From contig NZ_JAGGMN010000001.1 of the NCBI RefSeq assembly GCF_017875325.1, positions 186,001 through 250,000 on the forward strand: 64,000 bases of DNA, written 5' to 3'. The notes under the pieces were generated by a model that saw only the letters and a program-made list of their open reading frames with translations, made no database searches and was not told the origin of the DNA. Numbering within the stretch: position 1 is the first letter of the stretch; each line of letters begins with the position of its first letter. The stretch is from Methanofollis sp. W23 (GTDB lineage Archaea; Halobacteriota; Methanomicrobia; Methanomicrobiales; Methanofollaceae). Shown here one piece after another: positions 43,330 to 51,829 of the stretch. The translations under genes were made by a program, and so were the position numbers.

Positions 43330-44622
43330 TTACCAGATCTCTCCCCTCCTGTCGACGACATGACGGGCTTTCCCCTCAAAGCGCGGGAGGGATCCCGGCT
43401 CGACAAGTTTGACCGTCGTCCTGAGGTTGAGGCTCTCCTTGATCGCCCCGGTCACCTTCCGCTGGAGGCCGGCAAGGTCGGCGAGTTCGCCGCTGAAACT
43501 CTCGCGGTTCATCTCCACCTCGATTGTCATCTCGTCAAGATGGTTGATCCTGTCCACATATACCATGAACTGATCTCCCACCTCAGGGATAGAGAAGAGG
43601 GTGTGCTCGATCTGGGACGGGAAGACATTGATCCCCCTGATGACCAGCATGTCGTCGGCCCGTCCGGAGATCCGCGCGAGGCGCTTGCCGCGGCCGCACG
43701 GGCAGTCGTCAGGGATGATGCGGGTGATGTCGCCGGTGCGGTACCTGACCAGGGGCATCGCCTCCTTGACGAGCGGGGTGATGACGAGTTCGCCCTTCTC
43801 ACCGTCTGGCAGACGTTCGCCGGTCTCGGGGTCGATGATCTCGGCAAAGTAGAAGTCATGCCAGAGGTGGAGCCCGTCGTGTTCAGGGCACTCGAAGGCG
43901 GCGCCAGGCCCGTACATCTCGCTCATGCCGTACGAGTCGAAGGCCTCCACCCCGAGACGCGCTTCCAGTTCCTTTCTCATGTTCTCAGACCAGGGTTCGG
44001 CGCCGAAGACCCCGATCCGCAGGGAGTCCAGGGACGCCCCCATCTCCTCGGCCACTTCGGCGAGATGCATCCCATAACTCGGGGTGCAGTGGATCGCGGT
44101 GACACCAAAGTCGTCGATCATCTCGATCTGTCGTTTGGTGTTGCCGGTGGCGCTCGGGATCACCGTGGCTCCGATCTTCTCCGCTCCGTAGTGGAAGCCG
44201 AGCCCGCCGGTGAAGAGCCCGTAGTTCACGGCGTTCTGGAAGATGTCCTCGTCGGTCAGGCCGATCATGGTGAGGTTCCTGGCGATGAGCTCAGACCAGT
44301 TGTCCAGGTCCTGTCTGGTATACCCGACGACCGTCGGTTTGCCGGTCGTCCCTGAGGTGGTGTGGATCCGCACCACCTGTTTCAGGGGCACGGCGATGTT
44401 CCCGAAGGGATACCCGTCCCTGAGCTCTTTTTTGGTGGTGAAGGGGATCTTTACGATATCGTCGAGGCTCTGAATGTCGGCCGGGGTGACCCCGGCCTCC
44501 CTGAATTTCTTCTGGTAGAACTCGACATTCTGGACGTGGTTCACCGTCCACTTCAGCCTGGAGAGCTGCAGTGCTTCGAGGTCGGTCTGGGAAACCGTCT
44601 CCATTTCTTTGTTCCAGAACAT
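43330..44622 (-). CDS. phenylacetate-CoA ligase / coenzyme F390 synthetase family (copy 1)
   Basis: A 430-residue paralogue of the downstream ligase, with IHTTSGTTGKPTVVGYT, FDSYGMSEMYGPGAAFEC, CPCGRGKRLARI, GRADDMLVIRGINVFPSQIE and LPRFEGKARHVVDRR. The two copies are similar but clearly different, so they probably serve different acids or two steps. It is the first gene of the minus-strand operon; start ATG at 44622. A short palindrome (44702-44716) lies in the divergent promoter region it shares with the HTH gene. In methanogens such ligases often accompany indolepyruvate oxidoreductase, which is not in this window. Confidence 0.9.
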   Translation of the reverse strand: MFWNKEMETVSQTDLEALQLSRLKWTVNHVQNVEFYQKKFREAGVTPADIQSLDDIVKIPFTTKKELRDGYPFGNIAVPLKQVVRIHTTSGTTGKPTVVGYTRQDLDNWSELIARNLTMIGLTDEDIFQNAVNYGLFTGGLGFHYGAEKIGATVIPSATGNTKRQIEMIDDFGVTAIHCTPSYGMHLAEVAEEMGASLDSLRIGVFGAEPWSENMRKELEARLGVEAFDSYGMSEMYGPGAAFECPEHDGLHLWHDFYFAEIIDPETGERLPDGEKGELVITPLVKEAMPLVRYRTGDITRIIPDDCPCGRGKRLARISGRADDMLVIRGINVFPSQIEHTLFSIPEVGDQFMVYVDRINHLDEMTIEVEMNRESFSGELADLAGLQRKVTGAIKESLNLRTTVKLVEPGSLPRFEGKARHVVDRRGEIW

Positions 44623-44701
44623 GTGTACCCTATCCTCTGCCAGGCGGCCGCTCCGCCCTGAGATGATACTGAAAATGTTGGTCGTCGCCCCCCAATAACC
44701 T

Positions 44702-44716
44702 TGTCATGGTATGACA
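44702..44716. promoter_or_regulatory. palindrome between divergent PaaK and HTH genes
   Basis: TGTCAT-GGT-ATGACA, a perfect 6-nt-arm inverted repeat in the 177-nt intergenic region. Possible operator for the divergently encoded HTH protein; short enough that chance is not excluded. Confidence 0.35.
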
Positions 44717-44768
44717 TGGCACGGCCCCACCCGGGCAGGTGGCAGCATGTGGCGGTCTCCGAAATGTA

Positions 44769-44777
44769 TTATATATT
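44769..44777 (+). promoter_or_regulatory. TATA box of the HTH gene
   Basis: TTATATATT lies 23-31 nt before the GTG at 44800, the spacing of a leaderless archaeal transcript. Confidence 0.6.
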
Positions 44778-44799
44778 GTCGCCATCGGTGTGTTGACGT

Positions 44800-45186
44800 G
44801 TGTGCCTCAGGCAGGGTGAGCGACAGTTTGCGTTCTGGAACCTGAGACGGAACGGTCTCTCGAACACTGCGATTGCAGATCATTTCACGGTCTCCAGACC
44901 GGCAATCTCGAAGGGCCTCCGTACCATGGACCGAAAAGTAGGGGATCTCCTCGGTGTCCTGGTCTGGCGGTCGGTGCCTCTTGGGGTCGATGCCGTCATC
45001 TTTGTCTCAGAAACGCATGGGATACAGGTATGGTACGAGCATGAGGGCGACTGCACCGGCTGTCCCCGCCATGACGAATGCATGCTCTTTCTCAGTGACT
45101 TTGTGCGGGAGATGAACATCACTCTTCCAGAAAACAGGAATCCGACAGAGGTGGCGGACGAAATCTTCAGAACGGTGAAAGAGTAG
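44800..45186 (+). CDS. HTH transcriptional regulator with C-terminal cysteine cluster
   Basis: A 128-residue protein. The N-terminal third is a helix-turn-helix (FAFWNLRRNGLSNTAIADHF and VSRPAISKGLRTM), and the C-terminal part has CTGCPRHDEC (about residues 86-95), a probable zinc or Fe-S site. The layout recalls the small Tfx-like regulators of methanogens, but I cannot name the family with confidence. GTG at 44800 is supported by the TATA box at leaderless spacing. It is followed after 9 nt by the SdpI-like gene, so it may control that gene and itself. Confidence 0.72.
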   Translation: MCLRQGERQFAFWNLRRNGLSNTAIADHFTVSRPAISKGLRTMDRKVGDLLGVLVWRSVPLGVDAVIFVSETHGIQVWYEHEGDCTGCPRHDECMLFLSDFVREMNITLPENRNPTEVADEIFRTVKE

Positions 45187-45195
45187 ATCTGATTG

Positions 45196-45984
45196 ATGTA
45201 CCGGATAGCCGAGATGATAGGAAAGCTGATGGGCCGGTGTCCGAATCAGGAGATGGTGGCGGCAGCCCAGGCCGGAAAACCTGATCAGAATGCCGCGAGA
45301 GGGGGCAAAAGTGGTCTGCCGACGCTACGATGGTCTCGCCTGGGAATGATCGGAGTCGTCGTCCTTGCATTTCTCCTCGGGATCGCGGTGTACCCGACGG
45401 TGCCCGAAGAGATCCCCTCGCACTGGGACGCCGCTGGCGAGGTCGACGCCTATCTCCCTGCATTCTGGGGTATATTCCTGCTGCCCCTCCTCCTTGCAGG
45501 TGTTGCTGTGCTCTTCCTCTTCGTGGTGCCTGTTCTGGATGTGCGGGTGAATACCGCGGGGGAGTCAAGGTGGCGGTACGATGCCGTCGGGTTGGTCATC
45601 GCTCTCTTCCTCTTTGCGGTCCATGTCGTCGCCATCCTGTGGGCGCAAGGGACCGAGGTCTCGATGCCCGCCTTTTTGGCGGTGATCTTTGGCATTATGG
45701 AGATCGCCATGGGGGCCCTCATAAAGAAGGGACTGAATCAGAATTCTTTTGTAGGGATCAGGACGCCATGGACACTTGCAGACGAACGCGTCTGGGAGAT
45801 TACGCATGAACGGGCCGGGGTCGCCTTCCAGGTGGCGGGAGTTCTCACTCTGCTCACTGCGTTGGCCCCAGAGGTGTACGGGTTCGTCCTGCTGGTCCTG
45901 ATCCTGATCGCCGTCTGCATCTATCTGGTCTGGTATTCCAGGCAGGTGTATCTGAGGGTCGTGGGTCATTCAGAGATGAGATGA
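45196..45984 (+). CDS. SdpI/DUF1648-family membrane protein
   Basis: A 262-residue membrane protein. After a soluble N-terminus (about 45 residues) come six to seven hydrophobic segments. The DUF1648 part includes VYPTVPEEIPSHWDAAGEVD (the typical P-S-H-W/F-D pattern), and the SdpI part includes GLNQNSFVGIRTPWTLADERVW, the hallmark of the family. In Bacillus SdpI gives immunity to the SdpC toxin and works with the SdpR repressor; archaeal roles are unknown. ATG 45196 (TTG at 45193 also in frame). Probably co-transcribed with the HTH gene upstream. Confidence 0.88.
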   Translation: MYRIAEMIGKLMGRCPNQEMVAAAQAGKPDQNAARGGKSGLPTLRWSRLGMIGVVVLAFLLGIAVYPTVPEEIPSHWDAAGEVDAYLPAFWGIFLLPLLLAGVAVLFLFVVPVLDVRVNTAGESRWRYDAVGLVIALFLFAVHVVAILWAQGTEVSMPAFLAVIFGIMEIAMGALIKKGLNQNSFVGIRTPWTLADERVWEITHERAGVAFQVAGVLTLLTALAPEVYGFVLLVLILIAVCIYLVWYSRQVYLRVVGHSEMR

Positions 45985-46120
45985 GGGCTTTGTAGAATCG
46001 GGTATGAACCCCTGACTCAAGCATACGCGATGGAAATTCCTGTTGGCTTCTGTGATGTGCATGGATCAGTGCTCCCTTTGCGAGACAGCGGTGAAGATTC
46101 GACGATTGGGGGCGGCCAAT
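45985..46120 (+). repeat. repeat family 2, copy 1
   Basis: GGGCTTTGTAGAATCGGG, TATGAACCCCTGACTCAAGC and ATACGCGATGG, then GTGAAGATTCGACGATTGGG and GCGGCCA, match 52735-52921 in order. It begins with the same TGTAGAA end as the main family but has a different body. Confidence 0.6.
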
Positions 46121-46290
46121 CAGATCGAGATGCTTTCCCCCATGCTCTCGCCGAGGGCGCCGCCTCCGGACCCCCGCGATGAAGATTGAGCCTGGGAGGC
46201 ATATTCGAACTCCCTGATGAGGGATTGCTGTCCACGACCTCTCGTGGCGCGGGGGGTCAGGGAGACCTGGTCCCCTGGTGGAGGATGGTT
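46121..46290. other. gene-free stretch with repeat fragments
   Basis: Contains a G/C core fragment (GGACCCCCGCGATGAAGATT near 46167, GGGAGGCATATTCG near 46195) of the main repeat type. No gene. Confidence 0.4.
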
Positions 46291-46355
46291 CAGAAACCCG
46301 GAAGGATGCGTTTCAGTTCGAGGAGATATTTGCCCCAGGAGAGTTTTGGGATATG
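46291..46355 (-). repeat. repeat module 3, inverted copy
   Basis: Its reverse complement reads CATATCCCAAAACTCTCCTG, then CTCCTCGAACTGAAACGC and ATCCTTCCGG, a close match to 53113-53180. Confidence 0.65.
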
Positions 46356-46422
46356 GGCGATCCTTCCAATCTCACGTCTTCCTCCTCCATCATCTCGGCG
46401 GGAAGCACCCCTCCAGAGGGTT

Positions 46423-47325
46423 TCAGAGACGCGTTCTCACTCTTGGGTCCCCGGCCGCGAGGGCAAGGGCGCGCAGAGCGCTCTGCTCTTTGTCCTTGAT
46501 CTCGAGCATCAGGTCGAAGTCCTGGGGACGGGAGGCCGCAAGGAAGGCGGCGAAGTGAGCTTCGTCAAGGGTGGCGGCGTGCCGGCCGCGCCGCGCCCCT
46601 GGCGCCTGAGAGGAGTAGTCGGCCATCGGGACGCCGTCCTTGCGTGGGTCCCAGGTCCGCGCGCACGCCGCAAGCGCCTTGCCTACCTCCTCCCCTGAGG
46701 AGCGGCACTCGTGGTGGAGGGTGTCGAAGACGACCGGCACCCCGCAGCCCTGGTGGAGGGTAAGACAGTCATCCACGGGGTACAGCCGGTCGTCGTTCTC
46801 GACGACAAGCCGCCGCTTCACCCCGGTGGGGAGGGCACGGTGGCGCTCGATAAACCGTGCCATCGCCGTCGGTCTGTCCCCATAGACCCCGCCGACATGG
46901 ACCTGGACCTTTGCGGTGGTGTCGAGTCCCATCGCATCAAGGACCGCCGCATGATACATCAACTCGGCGACACTCCGCCTGGTGACCCCCTCGTCAGGGG
47001 AGTTGAGGAGGGTGAACTGGTCAGGGTGCATCGAGATGCGCATGCCGTGGTCCTGGACAAAATTCCCGATCCCGGCACACTCATCTGCAAAGATCTCAGG
47101 CCAGTCAAGGGTGTTCACCGGGTGGGAGGCGAAGGGGACGAGGTCGGAGGTGACCCTGAAGAAGAGAAGGTCGTGCGCTGCGTTGTACTCCAGGATCAGG
47201 GCAAGGCACCGGAGATTTTCTGCAACCGTGGAGAGGAACCGCTCCTCGCTCCAGGACTTCAGCCTGAAGGTCCGGGCAGAGGTGCATCCGATGCCGGTGT
47301 TCACACAAGGGTACCCGATCCGCAT
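46423..47325 (-). CDS. uvsE: UV damage endonuclease UvdE/UvsE
   Basis: A 300-residue TIM-barrel endonuclease that nicks 5' of UV photoproducts. Seen: the opening MRIGYPCVNTGIGCTSARTF, MRISMHPDQFTLLNSP, VQVHVGGVYGD, RLVVENDDRLY and PVVFDTLHHEC, which carry the metal-binding His, Glu and Asp residues. The ATG at 47325 gives the canonical UvsE start and length; the open frame continues upstream to 47673 but that part only mirrors lysS. It is divergent from lysS, 178 nt away. The last residues run into repeat DNA (stop at 46423). Confidence 0.92.
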   Translation of the reverse strand: MRIGYPCVNTGIGCTSARTFRLKSWSEERFLSTVAENLRCLALILEYNAAHDLLFFRVTSDLVPFASHPVNTLDWPEIFADECAGIGNFVQDHGMRISMHPDQFTLLNSPDEGVTRRSVAELMYHAAVLDAMGLDTTAKVQVHVGGVYGDRPTAMARFIERHRALPTGVKRRLVVENDDRLYPVDDCLTLHQGCGVPVVFDTLHHECRSSGEEVGKALAACARTWDPRKDGVPMADYSSQAPGARRGRHAATLDEAHFAAFLAASRPQDFDLMLEIKDKEQSALRALALAAGDPRVRTRL

Positions 47326-47432
47326 CAGGGAGAGATGGAGGGCGGAGGTATATACCTGCTGGAAGGGGTGAGCACATGCCGTGCCCCCCTGCCTGAACGG
47401 CAGGGATGATACCCTTAAGAGCACAGGATAGA

Positions 47433-47442
47433 AAAAATATAA
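47433..47442 (+). promoter_or_regulatory. TATA box of lysS
   Basis: AAAAATATAA lies about 62-71 nt before the ATG, which predicts a leader of roughly 35 nt carrying the hairpin at 47474-47493. Confidence 0.5.
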
Positions 47443-47473
47443 GAGCACGATTTCACCTGGACGCGTCCGCGCG

Positions 47474-47493
47474 CCCGGGTGCCTGTACCCGGG
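47474..47493 (+). promoter_or_regulatory. leader stem-loop just before lysS
   Basis: Arms CCCGGGT and ACCCGGG with a 6-nt loop end 10 nt before the lysS ATG, covering the place where a ribosome-binding site would sit (GGATAGG follows). Possible translational control; function not shown. Confidence 0.4.
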
Positions 47494-47503
47494 ATAGGTT
47501 ACC

Positions 47504-49033
47504 ATGAGCGATTCACAGATCAGTTTTGATGAGGCAAAACTCGCCAAGTACCAGGAGATCCAGGAGGCCGGACTCCCCATGTACCCGGCCCACTTTGAGC
47601 GAGAGGTGACCCTGGCAGAGATCAGGGAACGATACGCCGAGATCGGCCACGACCCGAGCGAAGAAGAGATCACGACCGCCGGCCGGATCTACAGCATCCG
47701 CCGTCACGGCAAGACGATCTTTGTCGATGTCGGTGACGATTCTGCACGGCTCCAACTCTATGTCAGGAAAAACGACATCGGCGACGAACCTTTTGACCGG
47801 TTCAAGAAGTTTGTCGATGCCGGCGATGTCATCGGGATCACCGGCCGGGTATTCAGGACCAAGATGGGCGAGATCACGATCTGGGTCAGCACCTACCATC
47901 TCCTGACCAAGTCGGTCTGCGCCATGCCTGAGAAGTTCCATGGGCTCAAGAACACCGAGATGAGGTACCGCCACCGCTACCTCGACCTGATCATGAACCC
48001 GGAGAGCAGGGAGACGTTCAGGCTCAGGAGCAGGGCCATCGCCGAACTGCGGACTTTCCTCAACTCCCGGGACTTCCTGGAGTTCGAGACCCCGACTCTC
48101 CAGCCGGTCTATGGTGGGGCAAATGCCAGGCCATTCACGACCTACCACAATGCCCTTGAGCAGAAACTCTTCCTGCGGATCGCCCCTGAACTCTACCTCA
48201 AGCGGCTTGTCGTCGGCGGGTTCGAGAAGGTCTACGAGATTGCAAAGAACTTCCGCAATGAGGACATCGACACGCATCACAACCCCGAGTTCTCGATGGT
48301 TGAGATCTATGCCGCCTATCATGACTACAAGGACATGATGAACCTCACCGAGGAGATCGTCACTCACCTGGTCCTCGGCACCTGCGGCACGGCGTCGATC
48401 ACCTTCGACGGGACCGAGATCTCCTTCGAGCGCCCCTGGCGGAGGCTCACCATGGAGGATGCGGTGAAGGAATATGCCGACATCGACGTCTTTGCCACTC
48501 CGGTGGAGGAACTTGCGGCCATCGCCGAGAAGGAAGATATGGAGAAGTGGGAGGCGGCAAAGACTCACGGCGATTATCTCGCGCTCTTCTTCGAGCACTT
48601 CTGTGAGGACAAACTTATTCAGCCGACCTTCATCTACGACTTCCCGGTCGAGAACTCACCGCTTGCCAAGCGCCACCGTTCCAAGCCCGGCTTTACCGAG
48701 CGCTTCGAGCTCTTCGTGAACGGCATGGAACTTGCAAACGGGTTCTCAGAATTGAATGATCCTCTTGACCAGAAGGAGCGGTTTGAGGCGCAGGACCAGA
48801 AACGGCGTCTCGGCGACCTTGAGGCGCAGATGATCGATTACGACTTCATCAACGCCCTCGGCTACGGGATGCCCCCGACCGGTGGGGTCGGCATCGGGAT
48901 CGACAGGTTGGTCATGCTTCTCACCGGCAACGACTCAATCAAAGAGGTCATTCTCTTCCCGTCGATGCGCAGGCTTTCGCAGAACGGCGACGGCGATGGT
49001 GAAGGATCTGCAGAGGATGAAAAGCAGGAATAA
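47504..49033 (+). CDS. lysS: lysyl-tRNA synthetase, class II
   Basis: A 509-residue class II enzyme. N-terminal OB-fold anticodon domain (TTAGRIYSIRRHGKTIFVDV), motif 1 around FLEFETPTLQPVYGGANARPF, motif 2 with FEKVYEIAKNFRNEDIDTHHNPEF, and motif 3 in GVGIGIDRLVMLLTG. Many methanogens carry the unrelated class I LysRS instead, so the class II form is worth noting, though it is known in the Methanomicrobiales relatives. ATG at 47504. A T-tract follows the stop. Confidence 0.95.
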   Translation: MSDSQISFDEAKLAKYQEIQEAGLPMYPAHFEREVTLAEIRERYAEIGHDPSEEEITTAGRIYSIRRHGKTIFVDVGDDSARLQLYVRKNDIGDEPFDRFKKFVDAGDVIGITGRVFRTKMGEITIWVSTYHLLTKSVCAMPEKFHGLKNTEMRYRHRYLDLIMNPESRETFRLRSRAIAELRTFLNSRDFLEFETPTLQPVYGGANARPFTTYHNALEQKLFLRIAPELYLKRLVVGGFEKVYEIAKNFRNEDIDTHHNPEFSMVEIYAAYHDYKDMMNLTEEIVTHLVLGTCGTASITFDGTEISFERPWRRLTMEDAVKEYADIDVFATPVEELAAIAEKEDMEKWEAAKTHGDYLALFFEHFCEDKLIQPTFIYDFPVENSPLAKRHRSKPGFTERFELFVNGMELANGFSELNDPLDQKERFEAQDQKRRLGDLEAQMIDYDFINALGYGMPPTGGVGIGIDRLVMLLTGNDSIKEVILFPSMRRLSQNGDGDGEGSAEDEKQE

Positions 49034-49039
49034 ATCTCT

Positions 49040-49046
49040 TTTTTTG
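49040..49046 (+). terminator. T-tract terminator after lysS
   Basis: CTTTTTTT starts 6 nt after the lysS stop and directly abuts the left end of a repeat copy. Confidence 0.5.
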
Positions 49047-49296
49047 GCTTTGTAGAAACCCTCTGGACTTTTATCTTAGGCGGGGGGCGTGCCGTCCCTC
49101 AGTCCCCCCGAGTGAAGATGGGGGGTGGACGGCATTACGCTCTTCATAGCGATTGAGTGTGCCTTCCCGGCCCTATCTTCATCCCTGGGGTGCGGGCGAT
49201 ACTCGCCCCAGGCATGATGGTCTTGGAAGGCACGCCGATCAGAATTGCCGCCTACTTTCCCGTAGAGATACCCATCCGGAGCGTTTCTACAAGGCC
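49047..49296 (+). repeat. copy F of the inverted-end element
   Basis: About 250 bp, left end GGCTTTGTAGAAACCCTC, right end GAGCGTTTCTACAAGGCCG. Interior: GGGGGGCGTGCCGTCCC, GAAGATGGGGGGTGGACGGC, GTGTGCCTTCCCGGCCCTAT, then a decayed GC hairpin and TTGGAAGGCACGCCGATCAG. Confidence 0.75.
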
Positions 49297-49603
49297 GATC
49301 CACCCTTTAATCGCGTCGATTTCCAGCCGGTTCATACGCCCTTCAGGCCGTGGACCGCGAAATATCTGACCCGGGGCATCTCTCTCAATCATATCACCCT
49401 CTGGGGGCCGGATAGGGGCCATGATTTATCCTTCATTCCTGATAAAATGCCTGTTCTGCTGACATGTCTTGATCACTCTGATCTGGTCAGGGATTGAGTC
49501 GCCTGTTTCTGGATCCCGGGCACATCCAGGCGTATTTCCATCCAGACCAGGGTGCTCCCCCTGACCGGAAGGTCTATTCCATCCCCTCTCCGAGGGAGAG
49601 AGG
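49297..49603. other. gene-free stretch upstream of arcC
   Basis: About 300 nt without a gene. It is less GC-rich around 49380-49470 and probably contains the arcC promoter; GAGGGAGAGAGG just before the ATG at 49604 is the likely ribosome-binding site. Confidence 0.4.
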
Positions 49604-50539
49604 ATGAAGATCGTCGCGGCCCTCGGCGGGAACGCCATCATCAGGTATCGTGAGAAAGGGACGGCAACCGAGCAACTCGGTCACATCGATGCTGCGGTCG
49701 CCCCCCTTGCCAGGATGGTCGCCGCCGGTCATAGCGTCCTTATTACCCATGGGAATGGCCCGCAGGTCGGGGACATCCTCCTCCAGAACGAATGCGCGCG
49801 AGATGCGGTGCCGAGGATGCCCCTTGACGTCTGCGGGGCAGAGAGCCAGGGGATGATTGGGTATATGGTCCAGCAGTGCATGCAGAACCGCCTGGAGGCC
49901 CTGGGAGTCAGGGCACCGGTCGTGGCTGTGCTGACCAGGACCTGTGTCGACAGTGCCGACCCCGCCTTTGCCGTGCCGTCCAAAGCGATCGGACCCTATT
50001 ACACCCGCGCCGAGGCCAGGTCTCTCGGTGAGGCCGAAGGCTGGACCTTCCGGGAAGAACCAGCGAGGGGATGGCGGCGTGTCGTCCCCTCTCCAGAACC
50101 CGCAGCGGTCCTCGAGGCCGGACCGGTGAAAGTGCTCTTCGAGACCGGGGCCGTCGTCGTTGCCGGGGGCGGGGGGGGCGTCCCGGTCGTCAGGACCGCA
50201 GGAGGACTCAGGGGTGTCGAGGCCGTCGTCGACAAGGACCGTGCCGCAGCACACCTGGCCTCCATCATCGGTGCCGACCTCCTCCTCATGCTCACCGATG
50301 TGGAGGGGGTGTACCTGGACTATGGAGGAGCGAATGAGAAGTTGGTCAGGAGCATGGACTCCAGAGAGGCGCGGGATTTCCTTGCACGCGGCGAGGCCGG
50401 GACAGGGACGATGGCCCCCAAGGTCGAGGCTGCGGTCAGGTTCGTGGAGAAAACCGGGGGCATAGCGGTCATCGCCCACCTCGACGCCGCAGAAGATGCG
50501 GGTGCCGGTCTGGCCGGGACGAAGGTCACCCCCGCCTGA
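49604..50539 (+). CDS. arcC: carbamate kinase
   Basis: A 311-residue amino-acid-kinase-fold enzyme that moves phosphate between carbamoyl phosphate and ADP. Seen: VAALGGNAIIRYREKGTATE, LITHGNGPQVGDIL, LDVCGAESQGMIGYMVQQ, GGGGGVPVV, GVEAVVDKDRAAAHLAS, DLLLMLTDVEGVYLDY and GTMAPKVEAAVRF, all in family order. It runs into the convergent arginine deiminase gene with a 14-nt 3' overlap; together they give two of the three arginine deiminase pathway steps. No ornithine carbamoyltransferase gene is in the window. Confidence 0.95.
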   Translation: MKIVAALGGNAIIRYREKGTATEQLGHIDAAVAPLARMVAAGHSVLITHGNGPQVGDILLQNECARDAVPRMPLDVCGAESQGMIGYMVQQCMQNRLEALGVRAPVVAVLTRTCVDSADPAFAVPSKAIGPYYTRAEARSLGEAEGWTFREEPARGWRRVVPSPEPAAVLEAGPVKVLFETGAVVVAGGGGGVPVVRTAGGLRGVEAVVDKDRAAAHLASIIGADLLLMLTDVEGVYLDYGGANEKLVRSMDSREARDFLARGEAGTGTMAPKVEAAVRFVEKTGGIAVIAHLDAAEDAGAGLAGTKVTPA

Positions 50540-51743
50540 TTGGGCAGGTCATACAGTGCGCCCCGCCGTACCCCCCGGTGGCATTGTGCAGGTCGATGGG
50601 GACCATCTCTAATCCTTCGGCATAGACCTCTTTCTTGAACGGGAAAAATTCAGCATCCTGTCTGAGTTTCCGGTAGTCTTCTTCGACCTCTGCAAGGAGA
50701 CGGCCGTATATTCCTGGTCTCGAAGTCGCCCGCCTCTGCAGTCTCTTGATCACCGCCTGTGCGACCAGCCCCGTATCGATCGCGATGCACTCACGGTCAC
50801 GCACACAGAGGAAATTAGGAGCATAACAGAGTTGCTCAAGGGTGGTGACCGGGACGATAGAGAAGTCTTTCTCTTTCAGGTATTCAGAAAGACTCCCTTC
50901 CCACCCAGTCGGGCGATACCTCCCTCCATCGCTGGCGAGCACCTGCACCTCTGCACGGTCGAGAAGTGCCTGGTTCCCGACCACAACACCGTCTCCTGCC
51001 AGGTTACAGTAGGTGTCGAGGTGCATGCTCACCATCGGGTCGGCACCGTTGATGAGGGGATGGACCGGTTCCCTGACCACTGCCACCTCCTCGAAGCCCG
51101 AACCCGACCAGAGGAGTGCGTCGGCACCCTCGCGGTCGGTCCTGGAACCATATCCGAGGAGGGCAAAGGTTCCGGCCGGTATAAAATCCCCTCCTTCAAG
51201 ATGGCCGCGCCTGATCAGCCCCACCGGGCCTGCGCCCAGGGCGGAGAGGGCGATCCTGGTGAGGGTTCCTTCACGTTGCCGTTCAGGTGTTGCCATCCGC
51301 CCCATCACCATCCCCTGGTCGGTGCAGACCTGCTGGTCACGCATGAAATAGAGGTTGTGCATCGTACCCTCCAGGGTGACGTTCCCTCCGTTCTGGCGGG
51401 CCCCCAGGATCGCAAGGGCGAGAAGGTGCTCGTTATCCCTGGAGGAGAGAGGAGGTTCTGCCTCCTGGTTTCCTTCTCCGGCAAGTTCCAGGAGTGCTGT
51501 ACGGTACCTCGGGTGCTCCACCCCTTCGAGAACCACTTTGGTTAGATAATGAACTTTTACATTGAATTCACACTTTAATATCTCACAGAGTCTCTTATGT
51601 TCCCTCGTGGCGGATTCAAGATTAAAATAACGTTCATAAAGGTGATTTTTTGGAGATATCAGCGCAAAAAAAACTTCAATCCCTGGATTGTGCATGAGCA
51701 CATCATGCAGTCTGTGCCATTCGGCGTGGGCCCTGGCACGCAT
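50526..51743 (-). CDS. arcA: arginine deiminase
   Basis: A 405-residue guanidino-modifying enzyme hydrolysing arginine to citrulline and ammonia. Seen: LHDVLMHNPG at the start, LEGTMHNLYFMRDQ (Asp of the substrate pocket), HLEGGDFIPAG, MVSMHLDTYCNLAG with the catalytic His, and GGYGGAHCMTCP with the nucleophile Cys near the C-terminus. ATG at 51743 has AGGGGA upstream and a TATA-like ATAAATA 24-30 nt before it; a GTG at 51758 is in frame. The His-Cys spacing fits deiminase better than amidinotransferase. Convergent with arcC. Confidence 0.93.
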   Translation of the reverse strand: MRARAHAEWHRLHDVLMHNPGIEVFFALISPKNHLYERYFNLESATREHKRLCEILKCEFNVKVHYLTKVVLEGVEHPRYRTALLELAGEGNQEAEPPLSSRDNEHLLALAILGARQNGGNVTLEGTMHNLYFMRDQQVCTDQGMVMGRMATPERQREGTLTRIALSALGAGPVGLIRRGHLEGGDFIPAGTFALLGYGSRTDREGADALLWSGSGFEEVAVVREPVHPLINGADPMVSMHLDTYCNLAGDGVVVGNQALLDRAEVQVLASDGGRYRPTGWEGSLSEYLKEKDFSIVPVTTLEQLCYAPNFLCVRDRECIAIDTGLVAQAVIKRLQRRATSRPGIYGRLLAEVEEDYRKLRQDAEFFPFKKEVYAEGLEMVPIDLHNATGGYGGAHCMTCPIRRG

Positions 51744-51766
51744 ATGTCCCCTAACCACAACGGTAG

Positions 51767-51773
51767 TATTTAT
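51767..51773 (-). promoter_or_regulatory. TATA-like box of arcA
   Basis: ATAAATA on the minus strand, 24-30 nt before the arcA ATG. Confidence 0.45.
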
Positions 51774-51829
51774 GGTTTGTGTTGCCCGGAGAGATGGGGA
51801 GTATTCTGTCTGAACGTGAATAAAAACCG

